Part shown: positions 28,756 through 38,264 of the stretch, piece by piece
How the letters are laid out: every line of letters starts with the position of its first letter
How positions within the stretch are numbered: position 1 is the stretch's first letter
Assembly: GCF_002811245.1 (NCBI RefSeq)
Contig: NZ_NIVQ01000009.1
Coordinates: 1 to 64,000, forward strand
DNA length: 64,000 bases
Direction of reading: 5' to 3'
Source of the DNA: Vibrio salilacus
GTDB lineage: Bacteria > Pseudomonadota > Gammaproteobacteria > Enterobacterales > Vibrionaceae
Notes under the pieces: generated by a model
The model's database searches: none
The model's input: the letters and a program-made list of their open reading frames with translations, nothing else
What the model was told of the DNA's origin: nothing
Program-made: the position numbers and the translations under genes

Positions 28756-29478
28756 ATGATTTCATTAGAACAGGCAAAACAACTCGTAGAACTGTTAGAA
28801 AATGGTCAACAGCAAGACGCAAATATACTTGTCAAAGGTATCTACGAAGACGCTTCAAATCCAATGTTGCAAGAGATTGGTGAGCTGACTCGTGACTTAC
28901 ACGAGTCAATCAAACACTTTAGTAGTGATGAGCGTATTAGTGAGATAGCCAAGGACGAAATTCCTGATGCTAGGGATCGCCTCCAGTACGTCATTGACAA
29001 GACAGAAGTCGCCGCGAATAAAACCATGGACGCTGTCGATCGATGTATGCCTATTGCAGACAACTTGCATGAGGGGTTGCTTAAGGTGCGTCCGCAATGG
29101 AATGAACTCATGCGTGGCCGCATTGAACTCTCTGAATTCAAAGCGTTATGTCATTATATCGATGAACTGTTAGTAGAAGTGGAAGGCGATAGCTCAGAAT
29201 TAAGAGGCCAATTGACAGAAATCCTAATGGCTCAAGATTTCCAAGATTTAACTGGGCAAATTATTGGTAGAGTGATTAACCTTGTTAATGAAGTTGAGGG
29301 CAGGCTAGTAGAAATATTGACCGCATTTGGCTCTAGCCACTCAGAACACGACAGTGCCAATAAGAACAACAAATCAGCAACGGATCCGGAAGGTCCTATT
29401 CTTAACCCTCAAGAAAGGGAAGACGCCGTGGCATCACAAGACGAAGTCGACGACTTACTCTCGAGTCTTGGGTTTTAG
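28756..29478 (+). CDS. cheZ: CheY-P phosphatase CheZ
   Basis: 240 residues. The active-site block is MAQDFQDLTGQII, with the catalytic Asp and Gln near residues 162-167. A long four-helix bundle precedes it. The C-terminal CheY-binding helix is DEVDDLLSSLGF, joined by a flexible acidic linker. CheZ removes phosphate from CheY-P at the array. It lies between cheY and cheA in the unit. Confidence 0.96.
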   Translation: MISLEQAKQLVELLENGQQQDANILVKGIYEDASNPMLQEIGELTRDLHESIKHFSSDERISEIAKDEIPDARDRLQYVIDKTEVAANKTMDAVDRCMPIADNLHEGLLKVRPQWNELMRGRIELSEFKALCHYIDELLVEVEGDSSELRGQLTEILMAQDFQDLTGQIIGRVINLVNEVEGRLVEILTAFGSSHSEHDSANKNNKSATDPEGPILNPQEREDAVASQDEVDDLLSSLGF

Positions 29479-29487
29479 AGGTAACAT

Positions 29488-31743
29488 ATGAGCTACGAAT
29501 TAGACGACGACATTCTTCAGGACTTTTTAGTCGAAGCAGGGGAGATACTAGAACTTCTCTCTGAGCAATTAGTTGAGTTAGAAAGCCGCCCTGAAGACAA
29601 AGACCTGTTAAATGCTATTTTCCGTGGTTTCCACACTGTAAAAGGTGGCGCGGGCTTCCTAGCGTTGCATGAACTTGTTGACACCTGCCACGGCGCAGAA
29701 AACGTGTTCGATATTGTACGTAATGGCCAGCGACAAGTTAGCTCTGGCTTGATGGACACCATGTTGAAGGCGCTTGATACCGTCAACGAACAATTCCAAG
29801 CTGTACAAAACAGAGAACCTTTACCCAAAGCCGAACAAGCGCTACTGGATGAGCTGCATCGACTCAGTGATCCTTCTGCGCCTGATGATCCAGAATCTGT
29901 TATTGCTGAGCAACCTGTTGTTGACGAAACGCCTATTGTTGACGAAACGCCGGTTGTTGAGGAAACGCCTGTTGAAGCACCACAAGTTGAGCCGCCTACT
30001 GAGTCTCAACAGATCTCTGCTGGTTCAATTGACGACATAAGCCAAGACGAATTTGAAAAATTGCTCGATGAACTGCATGGCTCTGGTAGCGCCCCTGGCG
30101 CGGCATCAGCTCCGGCTTCTCCGGCTACGCCATCAGTATCGGAACCGAATAGTCAAAACAGCAGTGACATTACCGATGATGAATTTGAGAAGCTTCTTGA
30201 TCAACTTCATGGCTCAGGTAAAGCGCCCGGTAAGAACGAAGAGACTGCACCTGCCTCTGCCCCAGTCACTCCATCTGCTGGTGCCGTTGATAGTGATTTA
30301 ATGAGCGATGAAGAGTTTGAAAAGCTCCTTGACGATTTACACGGTTCAGGTAAAGGCCCGGCAGATGATGAACTAGAAGCGGCAACTAAGCCTGCAACCG
30401 TTATCCCTGAACCAGCTAAACCTGCTGCGCAGCCTGCCGAAGTTAAGCCTGCCGAAGTTAAGCCTGAAGTGAAACCGGCTCCAGCACCTGCTGCAAAAGC
30501 GCCTCCTCCACCGCCGGCCAAAAAAGAAGCGTCGCCTCCGGCAGCGCAAGCGAAAAAGCCACCAGTTGACGCAACTGTTCGTGTTGATACTTCAACCTTA
30601 GATACCATTATGAATATGGTGGGTGAGCTAGTGCTGGTGCGTAATCGCCTGTTAAGCTTAGGGCTTAACAGCAATGATGAAGAAATGTCGAAAGCGGTTT
30701 CAAACCTCGATGTAGTCACTGCCGATTTGCAAGGCGCGGTTATGAAAACGCGCATGCAGCCGATTAAGAAAGTGTTTGGTCGTTTCCCTCGCGTTGTTCG
30801 CGATTTGGCGCGAAGCCTTAATAAAGATATTACTCTTGAAATGCGTGGTGAAGAGACTGACCTTGATAAGAACCTAGTCGAAGCGCTCGCCGACCCACTG
30901 ATTCACTTAGTGAGAAACTCTGTTGATCACGGTATTGAAATGCCAGATGATCGAGTGGCAGCAGGTAAGCCGCGGACGGGTAAAGTTATTTTGTCGGCCT
31001 CTCAAGAGGGGGACCATATCGAGTTAGCTATTGTCGACGACGGTGGTGGTATGGAACCAGATAAGTTGCGAGCTATCGCGGTAAAACGTGGGATGATGGA
31101 TGAAGACGCAGCGTCTCGTCTGACCAACAAAGAGTGTTTTAACCTTATCTTCATGCCTGGTTTCTCAAGCAAAGAAAAGATTTCAGATATCTCTGGGCGT
31201 GGTGTAGGTATGGATGTGGTTAAAACCGCAATCAATACTCTAAATGGCTCTATTGATATCGACTCTGAGCTTGGTAAAGGGACTAAGATTACTATCAAAG
31301 TGCCGTTAACATTAGCCATTTTACCCACACTCATGGTCGGTGTGGCGAATCACCCATTTGCACTACCACTTGCTAGTGTTAGTGAGATTTTCCACCTCGA
31401 TTTAGGGCGTACCAATATTGTTGACGGCCAGTTAACTACCATAGTACGCGACAAATCGATACCACTGTTCTATCTGCAGAACTGGCTTGCACCTCATATG
31501 GGTCAAGTAGAACGAGGTAAAGGCCATGGCCATGTGGTCATTGTCCAAATTGGTAATCAACGTGTTGGTTTTGTCGTTGATACCTTAATTGGACAAGAAG
31601 AAGTGGTCATCAAACCGCTTGATAACCTACTGCAAGGCACACCGGGTATGTCTGGTGCGACAATTACCAGTGATGGTCACATCGCTCTAATTTTAGATGT
31701 GGCAGATTTGCTTAAGCAGTATGCAGCTGCTTCAAAAATCTAA
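29488..31743 (+). CDS. cheA: Chemotaxis histidine kinase CheA
   Basis: 751 residues. The HPt domain has H49 in FRGFHTVKGGAG. A long low-complexity linker (about residues 130-370) has no clear P2 domain but has three copies of an EFEKLLDxLHGSG motif (about 188, 231 and 275) and runs of VDETP and AEVKP. The dimerisation helices, HATPase (HLVRNSVDHGIE and GRGVGMDVVK) and CheW-like P5 domain follow. It phosphorylates CheY and CheB. The linker corresponds to the Vibrio region reported to bind ParP. Confidence 0.97.
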   Translation: MSYELDDDILQDFLVEAGEILELLSEQLVELESRPEDKDLLNAIFRGFHTVKGGAGFLALHELVDTCHGAENVFDIVRNGQRQVSSGLMDTMLKALDTVNEQFQAVQNREPLPKAEQALLDELHRLSDPSAPDDPESVIAEQPVVDETPIVDETPVVEETPVEAPQVEPPTESQQISAGSIDDISQDEFEKLLDELHGSGSAPGAASAPASPATPSVSEPNSQNSSDITDDEFEKLLDQLHGSGKAPGKNEETAPASAPVTPSAGAVDSDLMSDEEFEKLLDDLHGSGKGPADDELEAATKPATVIPEPAKPAAQPAEVKPAEVKPEVKPAPAPAAKAPPPPPAKKEASPPAAQAKKPPVDATVRVDTSTLDTIMNMVGELVLVRNRLLSLGLNSNDEEMSKAVSNLDVVTADLQGAVMKTRMQPIKKVFGRFPRVVRDLARSLNKDITLEMRGEETDLDKNLVEALADPLIHLVRNSVDHGIEMPDDRVAAGKPRTGKVILSASQEGDHIELAIVDDGGGMEPDKLRAIAVKRGMMDEDAASRLTNKECFNLIFMPGFSSKEKISDISGRGVGMDVVKTAINTLNGSIDIDSELGKGTKITIKVPLTLAILPTLMVGVANHPFALPLASVSEIFHLDLGRTNIVDGQLTTIVRDKSIPLFYLQNWLAPHMGQVERGKGHGHVVIVQIGNQRVGFVVDTLIGQEEVVIKPLDNLLQGTPGMSGATITSDGHIALILDVADLLKQYAAASKI
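30047..30360 (+). repeat. Three-copy linear motif in the CheA linker
   Basis: Copies encoding EFEKLLDELHGSG, EFEKLLDQLHGSG and EFEKLLDDLHGSG begin near 30050, 30180 and 30312, about 130 bases apart. Their DNA differs at many synonymous positions, so the protein, not the DNA, has been kept alike. Confidence 0.9.
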
Positions 31744-31767
31744 GTCGCGAGATAAAGAAGGACGCAT

Positions 31768-32877
31768 ATGGCGATCAAAGTACTAGTTGTAGATGATTCG
31801 AGTTTTTTCCGCCGCCGAGTGAGTGAAATTATTAACGCAGAGCCGCGTTTAGAAGTCATTGATGTGGCGACTAATGGTAAAGAAGCCGTTGAAAAAGCAC
31901 TACGAATCAAGCCTGACGTCATCACTATGGATATCGAAATGCCAGTCATGGACGGCATTACCGCCGTTCGTGAAATTATGGCGAAAAGCCCTGTGCCGAT
32001 TTTGATGTTTTCATCGTTAACACATGACGGCGCTAAAGCAACCTTAGATGCGCTTGAAGCGGGTGCGTTAGATTTCTTACCAAAGAAGTTTGAAGATATC
32101 GCGCGTAATCGTGATGAAGCGGTTATCTTATTGCAACAGCGAGTGATTCAGATCGCATCAAAACGAGCTTCAATGCGCCGCGCTATTGTAAGGCCGGCCG
32201 TGTCTACTCGCCCAGATACTGCCACTACACTAAATCGTACCCCTATCCGACCTACTGCGGCAAAACCTGCTGTAGCAACGCGATTTAAAGCCAGTGGCAA
32301 GAAGTATCAACTGACTGCGATCGGTACATCAACGGGCGGGCCTGTCGCATTACAGAAAATTTTAACTAAGCTCCCGTCAAACTACCCGCATCCTATTCTG
32401 CTCATTCAACATATGCCGGCAACGTTTACAGCCGCCTTCGCTAGTCGACTGAACTCACTGTGCAAAATTCAAGTGAAAGAAGCACAAGATGGTGACCCAC
32501 TCAAAGCGGGCGTTGCTTACTTGGCGCCAGGTGGTAAGCAGATGATGATTGATGGGAGACCAGGCTCAGCAAAATTACGCATCATCGATGGTGGTGAACG
32601 AATGAACTATAAACCTTGTGTCGATGTGACTTTCGGTAGTGCCGCTAAAATCTATTCCGATCAAGTACTCTCAATGGTGTTAACTGGAATGGGGGCTGAT
32701 GGGCGCGAAGGGGCTCGGATGCTAAAAGATTCGGGTGCGACGATTTGGGCGCAAGATGAAGAGAGTTGTGTCGTTTATGGCATGCCGCAAGCTGTTGCTA
32801 AAGCAGGCATTTCAACAGAAGATTTGCCGCTAGATAGAATCGCTGAACGTATGTTAGTCGAAGTCGGTCTAACATAG
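31768..32877 (+). CDS. cheB: Chemotaxis methylesterase/glutamine deamidase CheB
   Basis: 369 residues. The N-terminal receiver has acceptor D55 ([10 protein letters not shown]). A linker of about 60 residues leads to the methylesterase domain, with the triad serine in GTSTGG, histidine in IQHMPATF and aspartate in GMGADG. CheB-P removes methyl groups from chemoreceptors for adaptation. No cheR is in this run, as usual in Vibrio. cheA ends 24 bp before. Confidence 0.97.
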   Translation: MAIKVLVVDDSSFFRRRVSEIINAEPRLEVIDVATNGKEAVEKALRIKPDVITMDIEMPVMDGITAVREIMAKSPVPILMFSSLTHDGAKATLDALEAGALDFLPKKFEDIARNRDEAVILLQQRVIQIASKRASMRRAIVRPAVSTRPDTATTLNRTPIRPTAAKPAVATRFKASGKKYQLTAIGTSTGGPVALQKILTKLPSNYPHPILLIQHMPATFTAAFASRLNSLCKIQVKEAQDGDPLKAGVAYLAPGGKQMMIDGRPGSAKLRIIDGGERMNYKPCVDVTFGSAAKIYSDQVLSMVLTGMGADGREGARMLKDSGATIWAQDEESCVVYGMPQAVAKAGISTEDLPLDRIAERMLVEVGLT

Positions 32878-32886
32878 AGGTTTCAC

Positions 32887-33663
32887 ATGATTGTATGGAG
32901 CATAGCAAACCAAAAAGGCGGTGTGGGTAAAACGACCACAACCATTACCCTGGCGGGTTTGCTAAGTAAGCAAGGAAAGCGTGTACTCTTGGTCGATACC
33001 GATCCACACGCTTCACTGACCACTTATCTTGGTTATGACTCGGATACGGTGCCCTCAAGCCTTTTTGATCTCTTCCAACTAAGGGAATATACCGCACAAA
33101 CGGTGATGCCTCTGGTGATGAAGTCAGATATTGAAGGTATCGACTTGATCCCCGCGCACATGTCATTAGCCACCCTAGATCGAGTGATGGGTAATCGCAG
33201 TGGGATGGGGTTAATTCTTAAGCGCGCCTTGTTGGCCATCCGGGACCGTTACGATTATGTGCTGATTGATTGCCCTCCTATTTTAGGGGTTATGATGGTC
33301 AATGCGTTGGCGGCGAGTGATAGAATTCTTATTCCTGTGCAAACAGAGTTTCTCGCGATGAAAGGTTTAGAGCGCATGGTACGCACGTTGACTATCATGC
33401 AAAAATCACGCAATAAGCCGTTCAAAGTGACCATAGTTCCAACAATGTACGATAAAAGAACCCGCGCATCTTTACAAACGCTACAGCAATTGAAGAAAGA
33501 TTACCCTGACCAAGTCTGGTCATCAGCGATTCCGATCGATACTAAATTTAGAGACGCCAGCTTAAAGCATTTACCCGTGTCTCATTTTGCTTCGGGAAGT
33601 CGTGGTGTGTTTGCTTACAAGCAACTACTTATTCATATAGAGAGGTTAGCCATTGATGACTAG
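32887..33663 (+). CDS. parC: ParA-like ATPase ParC (polar placement of chemotaxis arrays)
   Basis: 258 residues. The deviant Walker A is KGGVGKTT (residues 10-17), with ParA blocks VDTDPHASLTTYLG and DCPPILG. In V. cholerae the gene at this place, between cheB and cheW, is ParC, which positions chemotaxis arrays at the pole. The function is inferred from family and position rather than from any unique motif. It overlaps parP by 8 bp. Confidence 0.9.
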   Translation: MIVWSIANQKGGVGKTTTTITLAGLLSKQGKRVLLVDTDPHASLTTYLGYDSDTVPSSLFDLFQLREYTAQTVMPLVMKSDIEGIDLIPAHMSLATLDRVMGNRSGMGLILKRALLAIRDRYDYVLIDCPPILGVMMVNALAASDRILIPVQTEFLAMKGLERMVRTLTIMQKSRNKPFKVTIVPTMYDKRTRASLQTLQQLKKDYPDQVWSSAIPIDTKFRDASLKHLPVSHFASGSRGVFAYKQLLIHIERLAIDD

Positions 33664-34699
33664 CCAATCATTGCTATCGAGTGAACAAGCCCTCGACGAT
33701 TACTTTTCAGCATTACTTGCAGAGGAAGTCGATCAACAAATAGAACAACTAGAGTGTGACGCAACGCTGGCCATTGTCGCTAAAACCGAACCTCATGAAC
33801 TTGAGCCAATGATGCAGTCGGTGCAAGAAAAAAGTTATTTTCATACACCGGCGACTGAAGTCGAAGTGCCTAATCTTGAAGATGTGGAACGTCTACTTAA
33901 GCAGCTAGAAAGTGACAATCCCGTTGCCGATCTTGATTTAGAGCAGGTAATGGTGCAAAACACGCTCGAAATCGCCCAAGTACAGCCAGAGACATTGACT
34001 GCGGTTGAGGAAATTCAAGAGTGGGACTTTGAAGCGCCTGAGGCCGATATTGACATCGAGCAAAGCGTCGAAACCATCACTGAGTCAATCGAAGCTATTG
34101 CTCAAGTTGCTGAGTCATTGGAAACTGAGCCTGACGTGGTCACTGAGGTTGAGGTATTCGTTGATACCAATCTGACCACTGACGACGAAGACGAATTAGC
34201 AACGCAACCAAGTCATAAGTTGGCTGATGATTGGCATTCTACACAGCGTGATATTGAGTTTCCGGTACTTTACTTTGATGTCAATAACGTCACCTTTGCC
34301 GTCCCTCTTGATGAACTGGGTGGAATTCACCGTATTGCGGAAATGAATCATCTTATCGGTCGGCCTGACTGGTATCTCGGCTTGCAAACCAGTCGTGAAG
34401 CACAGTTGGATGTGGTCGATACTGCGAAGTGGGTGATGAGCGAAAAGCTCAAAGACGACACTCATAAAGAAAATTACCAATATATTGTAATGTTGGGTGA
34501 GAGTATGTGGGGGTTGGCCTCAACTCAATTGAAGGGAACCGAAGCCCTAGACCCAGCAATGGTACGTTGGCGAGAAACTGCCGGGAAAAGGCCGTGGCTT
34601 GCTGGCATGGTGAAAGAAAAAATGTGTGCTTTGATCCACGTTGAAGCATTGATAGCTATGCTTAATGCAGGACTTGATGTTAAAGCATTAGATAATTAG
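33656..34699 (+). CDS. parP: ParP, CheW-like array-tethering protein
   Basis: 347 residues. The first half (about 1-185) is acidic and low-complexity; the second half (from FPVLYFDVNNVTFAVPLDEL to the end) resembles a CheW domain, the AIF-type domain of ParP. ParP links ParC to CheA and stops CheA leaving the array in V. cholerae. The ATG at 33656 is used rather than the TTG before it. It overlaps the end of parC, so the pair is coupled. Confidence 0.88.
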   Translation: MTSQSLLSSEQALDDYFSALLAEEVDQQIEQLECDATLAIVAKTEPHELEPMMQSVQEKSYFHTPATEVEVPNLEDVERLLKQLESDNPVADLDLEQVMVQNTLEIAQVQPETLTAVEEIQEWDFEAPEADIDIEQSVETITESIEAIAQVAESLETEPDVVTEVEVFVDTNLTTDDEDELATQPSHKLADDWHSTQRDIEFPVLYFDVNNVTFAVPLDELGGIHRIAEMNHLIGRPDWYLGLQTSREAQLDVVDTAKWVMSEKLKDDTHKENYQYIVMLGESMWGLASTQLKGTEALDPAMVRWRETAGKRPWLAGMVKEKMCALIHVEALIAMLNAGLDVKALDN

Positions 34700-34736
34700 A
34701 ACATTTATGCCGATTTAGGCTTAGAGAGGATAAGGT

Positions 34737-35231
34737 ATGTCTCAAACTAATGAAGTTGAATTAAGAAAAGATCAGTCAAGTGATGAAGTGCTTCAGTGGG
34801 TGACGTTCCAGCTAGAAGAAGAAACCTACGGCATTAATGTCATGCAAGTGCGCGAAGTGTTGCGTTACACAGAGATTGCCCCTGTACCTGGTGCGCCTGA
34901 TTATGTTTTAGGTATCATTAATCTTCGCGGTAACGTAGTCACTGTCATCGATACTCGCTCACGCTTTGGTTTGATGCAAGGTGAGATTACCGACAATACA
35001 CGTATTATCGTTATTGAGTCTGAACATCAAGTGATTGGTATTTTGGTTGATAGTGTCGCTGAAGTGGTTTACCTACGTTCTTCTGAAATCGATACGACAC
35101 CAAGTGTCGGTACCGATGAAAGTGCCAAGTTTATTCAAGGTGTCAGCAATCGTGATGGTAAATTACTCATTCTGGTTGATCTTAATAAACTACTCACTGA
35201 TGAAGAGTGGGATGATATGGCTCATCTGTAA
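34737..35231 (+). CDS. cheW: Chemotaxis coupling protein CheW
   Basis: 164 residues with the whole CheW fold (EETYGINVMQVREVLR, GIINLRGNVVTVIDTR and the C-terminal LVDLNKLL). CheW couples chemoreceptors to CheA. AGAGGATAAGG upstream provides a good ribosome site. The stop shares one base with the start of the next gene. Confidence 0.97.
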   Translation: MSQTNEVELRKDQSSDEVLQWVTFQLEEETYGINVMQVREVLRYTEIAPVPGAPDYVLGIINLRGNVVTVIDTRSRFGLMQGEITDNTRIIVIESEHQVIGILVDSVAEVVYLRSSEIDTTPSVGTDESAKFIQGVSNRDGKLLILVDLNKLLTDEEWDDMAHL

Positions 35232-35725
35232 TGGATGCGAGTTGGATGACAAATGCTCCGGTGATCGCTGGGGCTATTGTTTCAATCATATTACTGTTTT
35301 TTTTGGCAATTTTTCGACTCAAGCAAGGGCAAGTTCGTGCTTCCGAACATATCCGTCAACAGAATAGCCACTTAGATAAACAACTGCAAAAAGCCAATAA
35401 GCAACTGTTAGAATTACGCTCTGTAGTGGTTGGACTTGGGCAGAAAGTCAGTGAACAGCAGGATTTGATCCAGCATTTAGGTGAGCGTATTACTGAATTA
35501 GAACAAGTCGATAGCGATGGACGACTTTATTCTAGAGCCACCAAGATGGTTCAGTTAGGTGCCGACCTGGAAGAGTTGATTGAAGAGTGCGAATTGCCTA
35601 AAGCGGAAGCCGAACTGATGATGTCGCTGCAAAACAAAATCACGGGCAAAGAAAAAATCCCCCCTTTAGAGAGCGGTTTTGAACGCCGCCAAGCTTCTCG
35701 TCGAAGAACAACCAGTAAGAAATGA
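35231..35725 (+). CDS. DUF2802 membrane-anchored coiled-coil protein
   Basis: 164 residues. One membrane helix (about 10-27) is followed by a charged coiled coil (about 33-92) and a C-terminal helix-turn-helix-like part (ATKMVQLGADLEELIEECELPKAEAELM), then a basic tail. This matches DUF2802 proteins at the end of chemotaxis operons in Vibrio and related genera. Their role is unknown; the HTH-like segment is not evidence of DNA binding. It overlaps cheW by one base and ends the unit at a terminator. Confidence 0.85.
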   Translation: MDASWMTNAPVIAGAIVSIILLFFLAIFRLKQGQVRASEHIRQQNSHLDKQLQKANKQLLELRSVVVGLGQKVSEQQDLIQHLGERITELEQVDSDGRLYSRATKMVQLGADLEELIEECELPKAEAELMMSLQNKITGKEKIPPLESGFERRQASRRRTTSKK

Positions 35726-35731
35726 TTGCTA

Positions 35732-35757
35732 AAAAGTGCCTAAGGGCACTTTTTTTA
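35732..35757 (+). terminator. Terminator of the flhA-DUF2802 unit
   Basis: AAAGTGCC and GGCACTTT pair around TAAG, followed by more Ts. It lies just after the DUF2802 stop. Confidence 0.85.
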
Positions 35758-35867
35758 TGTCTAGTTGTAATCATTTAGTGGTAGTTACTAAGGTTTGTGG
35801 TTAGATATTAACAGATTCTTACTTAGTTTCGTGATTCGTATAGGTCTATTTCTGTTTTGCCATCAAT

Positions 35868-35889
35868 AGGCTGTGGTAAGATACAGCCT
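35868..35889. promoter_or_regulatory. Inverted repeat around the ccmA -10 element
   Basis: AGGCTGT (35868-35874) and ACAGCCT (35883-35889) flank TAAGAT (35877-35882), the likely -10. A protein bound to this palindrome would cover the promoter. No regulator is identified. Confidence 0.4.
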
Positions 35890-35912
35890 CGAAATTTATC
35901 TAGTGATCCCAA

Positions 35913-36533
35913 ATGTTAGAAGTATCTCAACTGACCGCGATTAGAGATGAACGAACGTTGTTTGAATCTCTGTCTTTTACTATAGATTCTGGCGAATTAG
36001 TTCAGATTGAAGGACGAAACGGCACCGGTAAAACAACCCTTCTGCGCATCATTACAGGATTGGGTGACCGTGACAGCGGCGATATTTTTTGGGATGGTGA
36101 ACAGATAGAGTCTAATCGCGATGCTTTTCATCAAGAGTTGTTGTTTTTAGGTCATCAAACGGGTGTTAAGCGTGAATTGACCGCATACGAAAACCTCCGC
36201 TTTTACCTTAGTGTTCATGCCCAAAAGCAGGTAGATAAACTAACAGTCTATCAAGCGTTGACCAAAGTTGGTCTTGCTGGGCGTGAAGATGTTCCTGTTG
36301 CACAGCTTTCTGCTGGTCAGCAGCGTCGTGTTGCCTTAGCACGTTTATGGTTGAGTGATCATAAGCTATGGATACTTGATGAACCCTTAACCGCGATTGA
36401 TAAGCAGGGAGTTAAAGTTCTTGAATCACTGTTTTTGCAACATGCTGAAAGCGGCGGTATTGTGATGCTAACTACGCACCAAGACATGTTCGCCGATAAC
36501 CCAAAACTTAGAAAAATTAAACTGGGTGATTAA
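35913..36533 (+). CDS. ccmA: Heme exporter ATP-binding protein CcmA
   Basis: 206 residues. Walker A is GRNGTGKTT near residues 33-41, the signature is LSAGQQRR and Walker B is [10 protein letters not shown]. CcmA with CcmB and CcmC forms the ABC complex that releases heme-loaded CcmE in cytochrome c maturation. First gene of ccmABCDEFGHI, with a 2-bp gap to ccmB. Confidence 0.97.
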   Translation: MLEVSQLTAIRDERTLFESLSFTIDSGELVQIEGRNGTGKTTLLRIITGLGDRDSGDIFWDGEQIESNRDAFHQELLFLGHQTGVKRELTAYENLRFYLSVHAQKQVDKLTVYQALTKVGLAGREDVPVAQLSAGQQRRVALARLWLSDHKLWILDEPLTAIDKQGVKVLESLFLQHAESGGIVMLTTHQDMFADNPKLRKIKLGD

Positions 36534-36535
36534 CC

Positions 36536-37204
36536 ATGTTTGGTACCATCAATAGTATTATTAGACGAGAACTTCTCATCGCTTTTCGCCGCCAAGCGGA
36601 TATTTTTAACCCTTTGTGGTTTTTTATTATCGTGATTACTCTGTTTCCGCTTAGTATCGGTCCTGAGCCTAACTTGTTAGCACGTATCGCAGCGGGTATT
36701 GTGTGGGTCGCCGCGCTGCTTTCGGCCCTGTTATCACTTGAGCGTCTATTTAGAGACGATTTCCAAGATGGTGCCTTAGAGCAGATGATGCTGATCCCCG
36801 TGCCTTTGCCTGTGGTCGTAATCTCGAAAGTGATTGCGCACTGGCTGCTGACGGGGTTGCCGTTAATTATTATCAGCCCGCTACTTTCGGTGCTGCTGTC
36901 GCTCGATTTTAATTCCTGGCTTGGTGTTGTACTTACCCTACTCATAGGTACGCCAACTTTGAGCTTTATCGGGGCAATAGGCGTGGCGCTGACGGTTGGA
37001 TTACAAAAGGGCGGCGTATTACTCAGCTTGTTAGTGTTACCCCTCTACATCCCAATTTTGATTTTTGCGACCTCAGCCATTGATGCGGCATCTTTAGGAA
37101 TGGCGTATAACGGACAACTCGCTGTGTTAGCTGCAATGTTGATGGGTTCCATGACCTTAACGCCTTTTGCTATAAGTGCGGCGTTGCGAGTTAGTGTCAA
37201 TTAA
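36536..37204 (+). CDS. ccmB: Heme exporter permease CcmB
   Basis: 222 residues with six hydrophobic segments and the family block FRDDFQDGALEQMML near the N-terminal third. It is the membrane partner of CcmA. About 97 bp separate it from ccmC, the largest gap in the operon; it holds a weak hairpin (GGTTACG/CGTTACC). Confidence 0.96.
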   Translation: MFGTINSIIRRELLIAFRRQADIFNPLWFFIIVITLFPLSIGPEPNLLARIAAGIVWVAALLSALLSLERLFRDDFQDGALEQMMLIPVPLPVVVISKVIAHWLLTGLPLIIISPLLSVLLSLDFNSWLGVVLTLLIGTPTLSFIGAIGVALTVGLQKGGVLLSLLVLPLYIPILIFATSAIDAASLGMAYNGQLAVLAAMLMGSMTLTPFAISAALRVSVN

Positions 37205-37301
37205 CGGTTACGGTCGACGAGTCGTTACCCTTTATAAAATACAATAACGGAAAATTGTTTAGCCCAAGTTAAACGAAACTGAAGTGAGAGTGAGAACAAC
37301 A

Positions 37302-38054
37302 ATGTGGAAATGGCTTCACCCTTATGCCAAACCAGAATCGACTTATCAGTTGTGTGGTAAGTTACTGCCTTGGTTTTCCATACTGGCGCTGTTGTGTTTA
37401 TCTGTTGGTACTGTGTGGGGGCTTGCCTTCGCGCCATCAGATTATCAACAAGGCAACAGTTTCAGAATTATTTATATTCATGTTCCTTCGGCAATTTGGT
37501 CGATGGGTGTTTACATGTCGATGGCGATAGCGGCGTTTATCGGCATCGTATGGCAGTTGCGCTTATCGGATATGGCCGCCGCAGCCATGGCACCTATAGG
37601 CGCAGTGTTTACTTTTATTGCGCTAGTCACGGGTGCGGTATGGGGCAAGCCTATGTGGGGAACATGGTGGGTTTGGGATGCTCGCCTTACGTCGGAACTG
37701 ATTCTTCTATTTCTTTATCTGGGTGTTATTGCGCTTTATCACGCATTTGACGATCAAAAAGCAGCGTCAAAAGCAGCTGGAATTTTAGCGATTGTTGGTG
37801 TGGTTAATTTGCCGATAATTCACTTTTCCGTCGAGTGGTGGAACACACTACACCAAGGCGCGACGATTACTAAATTTGAGCAACCATCTATCTCGAATGA
37901 TATGTTGTGGCCGTTGCTACTCAATATTTTTGGTTTTGGGTTTTTCTTTGGCGCACTAACAATGATTCGCTTACGCAATGAAATCATTCATAAAGAGAGT
38001 CACCGTCCTTGGGTGAGGACGCTAGCTAAAGTGACATCTCAGAGAGGAGGTTAA
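37302..38054 (+). CDS. ccmC: Heme handling protein CcmC
   Basis: 250 residues with six membrane segments. The tryptophan-rich heme motif is GTWWVWDARLTSEL near residues 119-132, and two conserved histidines (in YIHVPSAIW and NLPIIHFSVEWW) flank it. CcmC loads heme onto CcmE. The open frame starts at GTG 37284; the ATG at 37302 fits the family start MWKWLHPYA. Confidence 0.96.
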   Translation: MWKWLHPYAKPESTYQLCGKLLPWFSILALLCLSVGTVWGLAFAPSDYQQGNSFRIIYIHVPSAIWSMGVYMSMAIAAFIGIVWQLRLSDMAAAAMAPIGAVFTFIALVTGAVWGKPMWGTWWVWDARLTSELILLFLYLGVIALYHAFDDQKAASKAAGILAIVGVVNLPIIHFSVEWWNTLHQGATITKFEQPSISNDMLWPLLLNIFGFGFFFGALTMIRLRNEIIHKESHRPWVRTLAKVTSQRGG

Positions 38055-38057
38055 GCG

Positions 38058-38264
38058 ATGTATTTTGAATCTTTGAGTGATTTTTTTGCGATGGGCGGCT
38101 ACGCCGGCTATGTCTGGAGCGCATTTGGTATTACATTTGGCGCGTTGTTGATTTTACTATGGGTAAGCGTAAGCCGTGGGCGCCGCTTACTCAATGAAGT
38201 TCAAGCTAAGGTTGATAGGCAAGCGCGTATTGATGCTGCAAAAAAATTGGAGAATACGTTATGA
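38058..38264 (+). CDS. ccmD: Heme exporter subunit CcmD
   Basis: 68 residues. One membrane helix (about 15-37) is followed by a basic, charged cytoplasmic tail, as in all CcmD. It holds holo-CcmE on the CcmAB complex. It overlaps ccmE by 4 bp. Confidence 0.93.
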   Translation: MYFESLSDFFAMGGYAGYVWSAFGITFGALLILLWVSVSRGRRLLNEVQAKVDRQARIDAAKKLENTL

